The notes under the pieces: generated by a model
Seen by the model: the letters and a program-made list of their open reading frames with translations, nothing else
What the model was told of the DNA's origin: nothing
The model's database searches: none
From: Haloferula helveola
Lineage (GTDB): Bacteria > Verrucomicrobiota > Verrucomicrobiia > Verrucomicrobiales > Akkermansiaceae
DNA length: 64,000 nt
Direction of reading: 5' to 3'
Assembly: GCF_037076345.1 (NCBI RefSeq)
Contig: NZ_AP024702.1
Coordinates: 2,232,001-2,296,000, forward strand
Part shown: positions 1 through 8,651 of the stretch, piece after piece
Position numbering within the stretch: position 1 is the stretch's first letter
How the letters are laid out: the number at the start of each line of letters is the position of its first letter
Made by a program: the position numbers and the translations under genes

Positions 1-1539
1 ATGCTCCTCACCGCCGTCGGCGGCGGCTACGCCGGAGAGAAGATTCTCGACTACGCCTATGAACGCCTGCTGATCGGCCGCTACCAGCTCGGCTCGCTTG
101 AATACTCCCGACACACCCGCACCGCCATCGGCGACCTCGGAGAAATCAAGCAGTCGCCGGAGATCCAGTGGCGGCTGATCCCGCGTCATGGCGAACTGCC
201 GCGACTGCTGCGGGTTTCGTCCTACAACAACTACCTCAACACCTACTGGAGCACGAAGCTGCCGAAGCGGGTGGGCGAAGAGGACTCGGAACCGCTGGAG
301 TTCCAGGAACTTCAGTCGGTCGGCATCGAGGACCCGTTCCGGATCACCGCCCAGAACGCCGACACCACCACCGCCACCAGCCCGGCTTTTCCGCAGTTCA
401 CGGTGCGGGGCGGCACCCCGCGAAAGGACCTCTTCCCGCTGCCGGCCAATGCCGGAAGCATGGTGCTTCCCGCCCAGAACATCGAAATCAACGCCTTCGG
501 CTCGCTCCGCGTCGACCCGCAACACCCGGTCGCCGATGCCCTCATCCTCTGGGGCGACCCGATGGACACCGCCCTGCCTCCGTGGAGCGACCCCGGTGAT
601 CCCGATCGTGAATCGCCCGATCTCCAGATTCCCAATAACGAGGAACCGGCGATCCGGCGCTTTGTCGACCAGCTCGGCATCCGCGACCTGCCACTGAAAG
701 AGAAGGTGGCCGTGCTGCGCGGCCATTTCGCCCGCGAGTTCACCTACACGCGCTATCTCTCCCTCCCGGATCCGAAGGCGCAGGATGAATACGAACGCGC
801 CAATTTCATCTCGCTGTTCCTTGAGGAAACGAAACGCGGCCACTGCGAGTACTTCGCCACCGCCACCGTGTTCCTGCTTCGCGAATGCGGAGTTCCTACC
901 CGGTACGCCACGGGCTTCGCCGTCGTCGAGCGCGACCCGGACAGCGGCGAGGCGCTGCTCCGCGGCACCCACGGTCACGCATGGTGCACCGCGTGGGACG
1001 AGGCACGCCAAACGTGGATCGACGTCGATCTGACACCGCCCGACTGGTCCGGCACCGAAACGCCCTACATGCCCGCGTGGCAAGGCCTGCTCGATCGCTG
1101 GCAGATCCTCCGCGACAACATCCTCGTCTGGCGGAGCCAACCGGGAAACATGGCCATCGCCATCGTCATCGTCTGCCTGCCATTGGTCGCGGGCGCGGCA
1201 CTCGCCGCCCGGCGCCTCTGGCGATCGAAACGCCAGGTCGGCCCGTATCGCGACCGTAAGGCCGCCAAGGCCGCGCTCGCCCTGTCGCCGCTCGGACTGC
1301 TCGAAAAGCCCGCTACCAAACACCTCGGCGAGCGTCCTCTCGGCACGCCGTTGAGCCGCTGGTTGCTCGACGTCCGCCCGGCATTGGCGAGCACGGATCA
1401 GCTCGACGAAGCCATCGAGATCCACCGCCGGCTCCGTTTCGACCCGACCGCCGACGCCGACAGCCTCCGCTCCCGCCTCGAGTCCCTCGTCGCCCCCCTC
1501 CGCCGCGAGCTCAAGCGCGTCCCGCGTCGTCAGGCCTGA
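1..1539 (+). CDS. transglutaminase-like membrane protein, C-terminal part (5' end outside window)
   Basis: This is the C-terminal part of a transglutaminase-superfamily membrane protein. The frame is open from base 1, so the true start probably lies upstream. The core covers about residues 225-345. The likely catalytic Cys is C282 in RGHCEYFATA, the His is H324 or H326 in GTHGHAWC, and the Asp is D341 or D343 in WIDVDLTP. One membrane helix follows (about 384-404), then a basic cytoplasmic tail of about 110 residues. Bacterial proteins of this build (TgpA-like, DUF3488 plus transglutaminase core) have an N-terminal multi-helix membrane domain, which would lie before the window. Family membership is fairly sure; the substrate is unknown. 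Confidence 0.85.
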   Translation: MLLTAVGGGYAGEKILDYAYERLLIGRYQLGSLEYSRHTRTAIGDLGEIKQSPEIQWRLIPRHGELPRLLRVSSYNNYLNTYWSTKLPKRVGEEDSEPLEFQELQSVGIEDPFRITAQNADTTTATSPAFPQFTVRGGTPRKDLFPLPANAGSMVLPAQNIEINAFGSLRVDPQHPVADALILWGDPMDTALPPWSDPGDPDRESPDLQIPNNEEPAIRRFVDQLGIRDLPLKEKVAVLRGHFAREFTYTRYLSLPDPKAQDEYERANFISLFLEETKRGHCEYFATATVFLLRECGVPTRYATGFAVVERDPDSGEALLRGTHGHAWCTAWDEARQTWIDVDLTPPDWSGTETPYMPAWQGLLDRWQILRDNILVWRSQPGNMAIAIVIVCLPLVAGAALAARRLWRSKRQVGPYRDRKAAKAALALSPLGLLEKPATKHLGERPLGTPLSRWLLDVRPALASTDQLDEAIEIHRRLRFDPTADADSLRSRLESLVAPLRRELKRVPRRQA

Positions 1540-1687
1540 GATCCACTCCCCCCGCTTCAGGCGCTCCGTCCGCAACCCCGGCTCCTTACATTCCCCTCAC
1601 AAACTTTTACCTTCCCCATACGAACGCCGCATCAGGCGCAAATGCGGCCAGGCAGAATGGATGACGAATCAAGTCACCCACCCTGCC

Positions 1688-1891
1688 ATGAAAACGCTCG
1701 ACCTCCTCGCCATCGCCTTCTTCGCCACCGCCTTCTCGCTCGTCTACTTCCTGCGGGACTCCCCATCGGAGCCCGAGACCCCGGCCGCCGAAGTCGCCAC
1801 CTCCGAATCCGAGGACGATTACGAGTTCCAAGGCATCGGTTTCTCCACCGCCTCCGCCTGGATCGACAACGACCAACCGGCCGGACGCTGA
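1688..1891 (+). CDS. small single-pass membrane protein, function unknown
   Basis: This is a 67-residue protein with an N-terminal hydrophobic helix (LLAIAFFATAFSLVYFL) followed by an acidic tail of about 45 residues rich in Glu, Ser and Thr. I chose the ATG at 1688 because it places the helix at the N-terminus; an in-frame ATG at 1661 would add nine residues. It follows the transglutaminase gene on the same strand after a gap of about 150 bp. I recognise no family. A short acidic protein anchored by one helix is plausible, but the gene rests on composition alone. Confidence 0.45.
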   Translation: MKTLDLLAIAFFATAFSLVYFLRDSPSEPETPAAEVATSESEDDYEFQGIGFSTASAWIDNDQPAGR

Positions 1892-1982
1892 TTTCGGGTG
1901 CGCCCGCCCGGAGCGTCTCTCGGATTCAGGGGACACGGCCCAAAACCCAAGGTCCTCCGGCGCTTCGAGCGGGTCACCCATC

Positions 1983-2190
1983 GACCGTTTGCCAAATGTA
2001 GTTGCCGAAACGGCCGAGCCTGCGGGAGCCAAGACCAAGGCGCGAGGAGGGCGTGGATCGAGATCCAGAACCAACGAGCAACGCTGGCATTGGCTCCCGC
2101 AGGCCGGAACCCCGAGAACCGATCCGCGAAGCGGCTTTCGTTCTAACCAAAAAGCTACCCCGTTTCGGCAAGGACTTTTGGCAAGCGGTC
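1983..2190. repeat. MITE-like element with 30-bp imperfect terminal inverted repeats
   Basis: The left arm (1983-2012) and the reverse complement of 2161-2190 match at about 26 of 30 positions, sharing the cores TTGCCAAA and TTGCCGAAACG. A nested pair lies inside: CCTGCGGGAGCCAA at about 2019-2033 pairs with TTGGCTCCCGCAGG at about 2090-2103. No coding capacity is visible. The right arm ends on the first base of the TAG stop codon of the lipoprotein gene on the minus strand (2190-2192). No second copy was seen in the window. Confidence 0.6.
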
Positions 2191-2714
2191 TACCTCGCCG
2201 CATCGACCGGAACAATGCTCCCAAGGGGCGGTGGATCGACCTCCACACTCTCCCTCCACCAACCATCCGCACGCCTCGCACACCTGGAGGTCATACGGGA
2301 TCTCTCCGACAATCGGGTGACGGTGGTGAATTCCCCCGCCTCCCGATCGAGCTGGTAACTGTGCTCAAAGAAATCCCCCTCCTCCCCGGCAACCGGCCCG
2401 GGAATGAAAACATAATCTTCGCCCCGGCGACTGCGGGTGTTCGGGTGCTGATAACCCGCACGTAGTCGTTCCTGATAAGCCTCCGATCGCAGGACCGATT
2501 CCTTGAACGGCGAAAGCAGATGGATGTGCTCCTCGAACGTGGCACGTCGTGAATCGAATTCCTCGGGAGCGCTCCCCTCGACAAACGCCGGCAATCGGAC
2601 GGGTCGGTCCGCGCAGCAGGACAAGAGCCCACAGGAGAAGAGAATGAGAAGGCGCACCGGGCGAAAGAACACGGCACCCACGAAGGAGCCAATTCGAATC
2701 CGTTCAGGCTTCAT
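2190..2714 (-). CDS. putative lipoprotein, function unknown
   Basis: This 174-residue protein starts with a basic stretch, then a hydrophobic segment ending in a lipobox-like LLSCC (Cys at about 33-34), so it is probably a lipoprotein. The mature part has no recognised domain; it is charged and contains RGEDYVFIPGP and DGWWRESVEVDPPP. The start overlaps the end of the grpB-family gene upstream by 11 bp, which suggests one transcript from the sialidase-like gene through to this one. The stop codon touches the right arm of an inverted-repeat element. Confidence 0.6.
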   Translation of the reverse strand: MKPERIRIGSFVGAVFFRPVRLLILFSCGLLSCCADRPVRLPAFVEGSAPEEFDSRRATFEEHIHLLSPFKESVLRSEAYQERLRAGYQHPNTRSRRGEDYVFIPGPVAGEEGDFFEHSYQLDREAGEFTTVTRLSERSRMTSRCARRADGWWRESVEVDPPPLGSIVPVDAAR

Positions 2715-3264
2715 GGTCAGGCTCGCAGCTCGCGGAGTCTCTCGGGGTAGCTCCCTTCTTCCATCCGATGGCCATCGCTTCGTGCTCCTTCACAAAGGCA
2801 TCCTTGCCGTCGATGTAGGCCTCCAAGTCACCTGCATGCGCCTCCACCAACTGCCGCTTTAGCAGCCCATACGCCCGGGCGGCATCAGGGTGGTCGATCA
2901 TGTAATCCCGGAACGCGAGATGACGTTCGCAACCGACACTGCCTTGTTCGAACGCGTGAATCTGATGCGTCCGCACTCCTGCCGCGGAGTCCTTTCTGAA
3001 ATACCGCCGACCGGGAATCCCGAACTCACCCATCGCTTCGTAGCCGGCCGCCTCGAGTGCCGCAGTCGCGCCGTCCAAGTCATCGAGACTCCGGACTTCC
3101 AAAAGCATGTCGATGATCGGCTTGGCCGGCATCCCCGGGATCGCCGTGCTCCCGATGTGATGGACTTCGACCACCACCGCACCAAGCGCCATGCGGATTC
3201 TCCGCGCTTCGGATGCAAACGCCTCCGCCCACTCGGGGTCATGGGGGACGATGACCACTTTCAT
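2704..3264 (-). CDS. GrpB family protein (UPF0157, nucleotidyltransferase-like fold)
   Basis: This 186-residue protein matches the GrpB/UPF0157 pattern along its length: an N-terminal VVPHDPEWAEAFASEARRI, the signature HHIGSTAIPGMPAKPIIDML, then RRYFRKD and a C-terminal DYMIDHPDAARAYGLLKR. Members have a nucleotidyltransferase-like fold and are often standalone proteins of unclear substrate. The length is usual for the family. Its ATG overlaps the TGA of the upstream sialidase-like gene in an ATGA arrangement, so the two are probably translationally coupled. Family call is secure; biochemical role is not known. Confidence 0.9.
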   Translation of the reverse strand: MKVVIVPHDPEWAEAFASEARRIRMALGAVVVEVHHIGSTAIPGMPAKPIIDMLLEVRSLDDLDGATAALEAAGYEAMGEFGIPGRRYFRKDSAAGVRTHQIHAFEQGSVGCERHLAFRDYMIDHPDAARAYGLLKRQLVEAHAGDLEAYIDGKDAFVKEHEAMAIGWKKGATPRDSASCEPDHEA

Positions 3265-4670
3265 TTCCCGGTCCCGAATGTGGCGGGTGTCGCCTCGGCG
3301 TGATCCATCTCGTAGGGCAGACATCTCACCCGAGAGCCCGATCGATCCGTGAAGTAGAGGTGCGACTCCGACAGCGAATCGGGATTCCCGTCGGCCCAGA
3401 AACCGTAGAAGTCCGGGTGCGCATTCACCGGCCGACGCACGTAGCCATGGTTGCGCGGGCTCCCCGTTGTGAGTTCGCGAGCCTTTTTCCAGGTCCGCCC
3501 CTTGTCGCGGCTCGTCCAGATCGCGATCTCCCCGCCCGCGCCGTGCTCCTGCGGCCCCTTCCCGGTCGGCGCGATGATTCGCCAAGTGCCGTCGTCCTCG
3601 ATGTAGAGCGAACCCATGTCGTAGTTGTGCGTGGAGGTCGTGACCTCTCGGATGTCCCACGACTCCCCGGACCAATGCGCGATCGTCCAGACTCGGGGTG
3701 CTCCTACAGGACCGGGTTTGCTGCTCGAACTCGTGACATAGAGGACGACCGGATTTCCGTCCCGATCGAACCCGATGTCCTTCAGGTAAACCAACCGCTT
3801 CTCGGCGCGGTAGTCGTGAACCAGCGCCGCACAGGCGGGATCCGTCAGAGGCGTCTCCAGTCTCTTCCCGGCGGCAGTCCGCCAAGTCTCGCCACCGTCG
3901 TCCGTCTGCACGAAGTACAGATTCGTACGCCGGTCGACGTTCCCGCCCGGATGCATGTTGAAGGCGCTCACGACCCTGCCATCACGCTCGTTGCTCACCT
4001 GGTAATGGCCGCCCATGCCGGCCAACTTCCGATCCTCGCTCCACTTGCCGCCAGTAGCGTCGCTCACGCTCCAGTACAACTCGCGGCCTCGCGTGTATTT
4101 CGTGAACAGAAACAGGAACCCCTCGTCATCCCGCCACCACGGCTGGGGGTAGGTGAACTCGCGAGGCCCGAGGTGCTCGAAGCTCTCGATGTCGTGGGGC
4201 AGCTGCGAGCGGTAAATGTGGCCCGGCCGCTTGCGACCACGGCCGCTCACAAAAACCCACAAGCGGCCGTCGCCGTCGATCTGGATGCTCGGGTTGTCGT
4301 GGGGATCGTCGACTCCCTGCTTGTCATGAACCACCACCGGCTTCGGCACCCGGTCGGTCCGATGGTCATAGTACGACACCATCGCGAGCAGATGGCGCTC
4401 GTCCGGGCGGGTTGTTCCGCCATAGACGAAAAAGGTCTTTCCGACATCGGGCGCGTGAACAGCCAGCGGAACGTGCTTGGCCGTGTAGGTCCCAAGTCCG
4501 CCGGCATACTTCGAGCCGAACTCGGAACGCTGGCCCAGATCGAACCAGATACCCTGGTAGCCATCGATCCTCCGCACGTCCGTCGCGTCGTCCTTGGGCT
4601 CGGCGGCAACCGCGGTTCCCGCGGCGGCAGCCACGCATACGGCCAAGCGGAAGTAGACCGAGGTTCTCAT
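3261..4670 (-). CDS. secreted BNR-repeat (sialidase-like) protein
   Basis: This is a 469-residue protein with a clear signal peptide (MRTSVYFRLAVCVAAAAG, cleavage near AVAAEP). The ATG at 4670 was chosen because an in-frame start 60 bp upstream would bury the signal peptide. The mature part has a sialidase/BNR six-bladed beta-propeller style, with Asp-box motifs TDDGGETW and SRDKGRTW. It resembles Bacteroidota and Verrucomicrobiota BNR-4 type proteins (GYQGIWFDLGQ near the N-terminus) that act on polysaccharides. The exact glycan is not readable from sequence. It heads a probable operon with the GrpB-family and lipoprotein genes. Confidence 0.8.
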   Translation of the reverse strand: MRTSVYFRLAVCVAAAAGTAVAAEPKDDATDVRRIDGYQGIWFDLGQRSEFGSKYAGGLGTYTAKHVPLAVHAPDVGKTFFVYGGTTRPDERHLLAMVSYYDHRTDRVPKPVVVHDKQGVDDPHDNPSIQIDGDGRLWVFVSGRGRKRPGHIYRSQLPHDIESFEHLGPREFTYPQPWWRDDEGFLFLFTKYTRGRELYWSVSDATGGKWSEDRKLAGMGGHYQVSNERDGRVVSAFNMHPGGNVDRRTNLYFVQTDDGGETWRTAAGKRLETPLTDPACAALVHDYRAEKRLVYLKDIGFDRDGNPVVLYVTSSSSKPGPVGAPRVWTIAHWSGESWDIREVTTSTHNYDMGSLYIEDDGTWRIIAPTGKGPQEHGAGGEIAIWTSRDKGRTWKKARELTTGSPRNHGYVRRPVNAHPDFYGFWADGNPDSLSESHLYFTDRSGSRVRCLPYEMDHAEATPATFGTGK

Positions 4671-4748
4671 CGCACCACGTTTCTCACCGTAACCGCCCGG
4701 AGCGGTCAAGCGTGTGGCTTGAAGGGACACGGCTCGTGCTTCGGTGGT

Positions 4749-5102
4749 TCACGGGCCGGCACGGTCAAACGCCCAGCCATCCACACCTTTGACGAAATGC
4801 CACTCCCGCCCATCGTGGACCACCCGGATCTCAGTCGCGGATTCAAGGATCGCGCCGGCGTGGCCGACGCTTGAACCGCTTGGCGAACTCAACGCTTCGA
4901 GCAGATTGGCGAAGTTCAGCTGTGCCGGCGGACAGCCTCCGCTCTCCTCGAACCACTCGCGAACGACCTCCTCCGCTTCCGGAGGGATCTGATGGTCCAC
5001 CAACAGCCCGGGCCGAACATAGAACGGGCGACCCAACCAAATGGCGTAGGCCAGCACGCAGACTCCGAGTCCGCTGAGAATGATCGCGCGTTTTCGTTTC
5101 AT
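4749..5102 (-). CDS. single-pass membrane or exported protein, function unknown
   Basis: This is a 117-residue protein with a KRKR basic start and one N-terminal hydrophobic helix (AIILSGLGVCVLAYAIWL), so a signal anchor or signal peptide. The rest is soluble and contains PPEAEEVVREWFEESGGCPP and a C-terminal EIRVVHDGREWHFVKG, which reads like a beta-hairpin. No family is recognised. It lies upstream of the sialidase-like gene on the same strand (79-bp gap), so co-transcription is possible. Confidence 0.55.
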   Translation of the reverse strand: MKRKRAIILSGLGVCVLAYAIWLGRPFYVRPGLLVDHQIPPEAEEVVREWFEESGGCPPAQLNFANLLEALSSPSGSSVGHAGAILESATEIRVVHDGREWHFVKGVDGWAFDRAGP

Positions 5103-5135
5103 GGTTGTATCCGTCGGCAGCCTCCAACGAGGGCG

Positions 5136-5480
5136 TCAGTCCGGCTGGTTTCTCTCGTCTTCAGAGGCAACGCCTTCCTCCAGTTTCCGGTATTCCTTCC
5201 GACTCAGCGCGCCAAGCGATACTCCGCCGGCGACCAATGCTACGCCGATGGCGCAAAGCACCGACCAAACCGGGTGATCGAGAATCGTCACCTCGGGGCC
5301 GGCACCGGAACCGTCCAATACCAAGATCGCCCTGCCCATGACCCAGCAAAGATGGAGCACGTAGGGAATCGCGAGCAGAGCACCGACGCACATCACGGGA
5401 AAAGACCACCTGCCGATCCTCGCCCAAGATGCTTTCCGCTCTGCCGTGCTCCGGGTCGGTGTCTGCATCTCGTCTCTCAT
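5136..5480 (-). CDS. two-helix membrane protein, function unknown
   Basis: This 114-residue protein has two predicted membrane helices (about 28-50 and 72-92) and short charged ends. The ATG at 5480 sits 3 nt after an AGGAG sequence, which is a tight spacing; the in-frame ATG at 5468 is the alternative. It precedes the single-pass protein gene by 33 bp on the same strand. No conserved motif is recognised. Confidence 0.55.
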   Translation of the reverse strand: MRDEMQTPTRSTAERKASWARIGRWSFPVMCVGALLAIPYVLHLCWVMGRAILVLDGSGAGPEVTILDHPVWSVLCAIGVALVAGGVSLGALSRKEYRKLEEGVASEDERNQPD

Positions 5481-5559
5481 TTGCTCCTGAAGTCAGCACT
5501 TGCGCCAGATCGGATCGATCCATGCAATCAGGATGCGCTGTGGACCGGAGCCATCTGTC

Positions 5560-5754
5560 TCAATCCTTCTCAAGCACCACGACACTAGCAGAGCAAATGG
5601 GGTTTCCAGTTCCGCTCATGGGAAACGAATGGATTACATTCCATCCTTCGGCCAGATGCCGGTTGAGTTCACCGAGCGCGCTCTCCGAAGCTTGTTCCTT
5701 CTTCTTTCCACTGAGCGCGTTCACGTCCATTGCTACAACGATTGCTTTCTTCAT
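5560..5754 (-). CDS. small soluble protein, DUF4177-like pattern
   Basis: This is a 64-residue protein. The pattern is LGELNRHLAEGWNVIHSFPMSGTGNPICSASVVVLEKD: a helix, the phrase AEGW, a beta-strand, and a final VVLEK strand. It resembles the short bacterial DUF4177-type proteins that end in a similar strand pair. That similarity is weak and the function unknown. It stands alone between two unassigned stretches in the apparently lower-GC patch. Confidence 0.5.
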   Translation of the reverse strand: MKKAIVVAMDVNALSGKKKEQASESALGELNRHLAEGWNVIHSFPMSGTGNPICSASVVVLEKD

Positions 5755-6026
5755 GGGTCTTGGCGGTTTGGCAGGTTCACCGGCACCCTAGCAGGGTCCT
5801 GGCGCAGGGGGACTACAGAATCCCGACCCGTTTCCAGTCCCGACGTTTCAAACCGGAGCACCACGGGCGTCTCCTACCGGAAGGCCTCTCCCGGCTCAGG
5901 TTGAAACTCATCGCCACCTTCGTCTGGCGTCTCCCCAAGTCCGCGCTGGATAAAATGACGACCGAGGAACCGCTAGAACTATCGCACTCCCGCCGAGATC
6001 TTCATGAGGCTTCCCAACGATGCACT

Positions 6027-6440
6027 TCACTCTTGAAGCGAAGCTTTTGGCTGTAGCTTGATCACGATGCGGTCGGGGAAAATTGTGTCGAGAGTATTTG
6101 GTCCGTTCACGAATCTCATCTCCGCGGGATAAAAGCCCGAGCTGGATGCGCGAATCAACAATGGCTCCCTTGCTGCCGCCAGCATCGCATCGTCAATTGC
6201 ATCTCCATTGTGTCGGATTTGGTAGGAATCCAAAACGAACTCCCCGCTCTGATCCACTTCAGTTTGTCTCGAAGAATCGCCCTTCTTGCTGGTTACCACC
6301 GCTCCAATCACAGGGGTTCCGGTATCTCTGTTAACAACGATCCCGCGTTGCGCCTTTGCCGTCGTTATGGGTTCACGAAACCCCGTGCATCCTGTCATGC
6401 CAGACAACAAGGTAATGAATAGAAGGAGCCGGTACATCAT
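6027..6440 (-). CDS. putative lipoprotein with carboxypeptidase-regulatory-like fold
   Basis: This is a 137-residue protein with a hydrophobic start and lipobox LLSGMTGC, so it is likely an outer-membrane or periplasmic lipoprotein. The mature part (RGIVVNRDTGTPVIGAVVTSKKGD through SGEFVLDS to LLIRASSSGFYPAEM) follows the carboxypeptidase-regulatory-like beta-sandwich pattern: G-x-V-x-D-x-x-T-G-x-P-I-x-G-A. I chose the ATG at 6440 because a start 21 bp upstream would add polar residues before the signal. The function is unknown. Confidence 0.65.
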   Translation of the reverse strand: MMYRLLLFITLLSGMTGCTGFREPITTAKAQRGIVVNRDTGTPVIGAVVTSKKGDSSRQTEVDQSGEFVLDSYQIRHNGDAIDDAMLAAAREPLLIRASSSGFYPAEMRFVNGPNTLDTIFPDRIVIKLQPKASLQE

Positions 6441-6485
6441 TTGGCCGAACGTTGAAGGCAAGACGCACGCCGCGCCCGCTAGGAA

Positions 6486-6983
6486 TCAATCAGATCCAGC
6501 CGCGTCTGGCGATTTCGATTCGACACGGCCGGTGATCGGCGTCGAACCTCCACCGCTTTGTTGTGCGCGTTTGTAGCCTTCAAGGGCGGCTTGCAACTCG
6601 CGTCGAAACTCGTCTTCCACATCACGTTGAATCTCAAATGCGATGAATCCCGGCGGGTCATTCCTCGTCGTCATAAGCCCACCAATCTTGAAGGTCGTCC
6701 GGGAGCACGCCTTCTCGTATAGCACATCCATCTCTTCCTCTGTGGCCGGCCCCATCCTCACTATCACCCTGTCAAAAATAACTCGGTTGGCAGAGGCAAA
6801 TGACTGCTGCTGTAGGTCTTCGGCTCCAAACCAGCCAACAATGTGTCCGACGCCTGCAAGGAAGTGTGCTTGAGGGCTCGCATCGAGCATCCCGGACTGT
6901 GTCCAGCTAACCAAGACCGGAGTGAACGCCAGACTGCACACCACGCCTATTCCCAGCGCGAGGTAAGCAGTCTTCTTTTTCAT
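6486..6983 (-). CDS. exported protein, function unknown
   Basis: This 165-residue protein begins MKKKTAYLALGIGVVCSLAF, a typical signal or anchor helix. The start at 6983 was preferred to a longer frame because the upstream extension is polar and Arg-rich. The rest is alpha/beta-like (VIFDRVIVRMGPATEEEMDVLYEKA, DPPGFIAFEIQRDVEDEFRREL) with a polar tail. No family is recognised. It lies in a row of small same-strand genes with unrelated sequences. Confidence 0.55.
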   Translation of the reverse strand: MKKKTAYLALGIGVVCSLAFTPVLVSWTQSGMLDASPQAHFLAGVGHIVGWFGAEDLQQQSFASANRVIFDRVIVRMGPATEEEMDVLYEKACSRTTFKIGGLMTTRNDPPGFIAFEIQRDVEDEFRRELQAALEGYKRAQQSGGGSTPITGRVESKSPDAAGSD

Positions 6984-7105
6984 AGGACAACGTTGAAGGA
7001 ATGGCGGCGGAACCGATTCCGTTGTGAGCAGCAAACCACCAAACTCAGCGTTCAACAAGGCCGCTGAGAAGCGTCGCAATCTCCTACTTGCTTGGCTCTC
7101 GGTTG

Positions 7106-7675
7106 CTAGCTCAGCTCGACGGGGACGAGTTCTGCACCAAGTTCGCGGCAAGCAGAAAGCTCCTCGGCCATGGCATCCTGCACAAAGAGCATCACCGGGA
7201 ACTCTCGCGCCCGAAACACCGGCGGCGCATCTGAACTGGCTTCTCGGCGAAGGACTGCGCGGTTGACGGCACTGATCTCTTCGGTCGGGTCGTCATCGAA
7301 TCTGCTGATGCAGGAGCGCTGGACGTCGAGGCACGGGACGAGACGCGTCACGTTGATCAAACGATACTCAGGGTGCTTTTCGGCAGCATTGAGGAGGATC
7401 GGTAAAGACTGGACGTCCCCCCGGTGTATCGCTCGCTGCAGCTCGAGACTAGTGTCCACGAAATCCTTGCGGAAGAGGGGCCAACTCAGCGGATTGAGAA
7501 GAAAAACCGGCCAGAAGTCTCCCGGGCCAATCGCCAGCTCGAATTGGGAGGTGTAGTCAGAATCGATCCAGACCCCATTCGACGGAACGACTGTATTCCA
7601 CGAGTTGGATGGTGAGCGCCAATCGTCAACAAATCTGCATTCTCCCTCGAAATCAGGAATGAGCTGGAAAGCCAT
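7106..7675 (-). CDS. DUF1629/Imm11-like protein (possible orphan immunity protein)
   Basis: This is a 189-residue soluble protein. Its second half (YRLINVTRLVPCLDVQRS, SRFDDDP, PPVFRAREFPVMLFVQDAMAEELSA, then ELVPVEL at the C-terminus) follows the order of DUF1629 / Imm11 proteins: INV-x-CLD-x-S, an acidic segment, then FR-x-LFV-x-D. Those proteins often act as immunity partners of polymorphic toxins. No toxin gene is next to it. I chose the ATG at 7675 because the upstream in-frame extension is Arg- and Cys-rich. The family call is by eye and only moderately secure. Confidence 0.6.
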   Translation of the reverse strand: MAFQLIPDFEGECRFVDDWRSPSNSWNTVVPSNGVWIDSDYTSQFELAIGPGDFWPVFLLNPLSWPLFRKDFVDTSLELQRAIHRGDVQSLPILLNAAEKHPEYRLINVTRLVPCLDVQRSCISRFDDDPTEEISAVNRAVLRREASSDAPPVFRAREFPVMLFVQDAMAEELSACRELGAELVPVELS

Positions 7676-7768
7676 TTGGGAAGAACAAGATTCTCTGCAG
7701 CGTCGAAGTGGTGGCACCCGCTACCGGCAGCGCCAATCCGACTCAGGGTAAAGGGTTCTGATCACGGT

Positions 7769-8374
7769 TCAATCTCCGACTCGCGGCGGGGTAGCGGGTT
7801 GTCCACCCACGCCTTGGTCGACCCTTGTTTGTTTGAAGCGCTTGGCTCCGGGAATTGCTGACTCCGGCGTGACACCGTCCCAGCCGAAATCAAAGGTGCG
7901 CTGCTCTCCGGCTCGACTGTAAGACAAAGTGATCTTGCCATGACCGACTCTTGCAGATGCCCAATCGAACTGAAATCCGTCGTCGATGGTAGTTCCCGCG
8001 AGAACATCGGCCACGAGCCGTTCGGCCGTCCGATTGGCGTCCTCCCATGAAAAGTCCGATGAAGCTGCCTCAATCAGCCGATCATAATCAGACTCGCGAA
8101 AGACGTAGGAGACGCCCTCGCGAACCCGCCAAATCACTCCTGGGCTCTTGCGCTCGACCTCAAACTCGATGTTGTCGCACCCGACTGCTCCGCATCCACA
8201 TCTACCAACGGTAATCATCCCTCCGCTGATCAACGCGCCCTGCGCGAAGAACTCTGGCGGATCTATGCCGAGTGTGTCGTCGTCCTCGAACCAGTCGTGG
8301 CCGTCAACGATGAGACGCACCTGATGGTCATTCGCCACCGGGCAGGGCTCGATCTTGAACGCCAACGTATTCAT
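7769..8374 (-). CDS. conserved hypothetical protein with Cys-rich GRCGCGAVGC motif
   Basis: This is a 201-residue soluble protein. The N-terminal half has alternating hydrophobic strands (VRLIVDGHDWFEDDDTLGIDPPEF) then GRCGCGAVGCDNIEFEV at about residues 57-73, which carries three Cys in a short loop and could bind metal. The C-terminal part is Arg- and Gly-rich. I recognise the style of a widespread hypothetical family but cannot name it. It lies 93 bp upstream of the Imm11-like gene on the same strand, so the two may be co-transcribed. Confidence 0.6.
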   Translation of the reverse strand: MNTLAFKIEPCPVANDHQVRLIVDGHDWFEDDDTLGIDPPEFFAQGALISGGMITVGRCGCGAVGCDNIEFEVERKSPGVIWRVREGVSYVFRESDYDRLIEAASSDFSWEDANRTAERLVADVLAGTTIDDGFQFDWASARVGHGKITLSYSRAGEQRTFDFGWDGVTPESAIPGAKRFKQTRVDQGVGGQPATPPRVGD

Positions 8375-8651
8375 TCCTTGGTCGAACTGTGTACTGTATC
8401 GAATCTAGGGGGCATCGAAGCGTTGGTCAATTTTGAGGGATCGAAAGCAGCTTCTTTTGCAAGGTGTTGATCTCGTGGCGATTGCTCCGCCGAAGCAAGT
8501 GGGTCGAGTCGTCGGGTGAGGGATGAGCTCTCTCCTCCGGCTACCGGAAAGCACGATTCGAAGTTTCCCGGTGAAACCGCGATTCGTGATAACAAGGCGA
8601 TATCACGACGGTGGAACCTTGTGGAACAACGGAACGTGATGGGTAGCAGCG

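Noticed and set aside
1607..2281. 224-codon minus-strand frame at the start of the window
   Set aside because: It is antisense to the small membrane protein gene and the inverted-repeat element and is Gly/Arg-rich with no motif.
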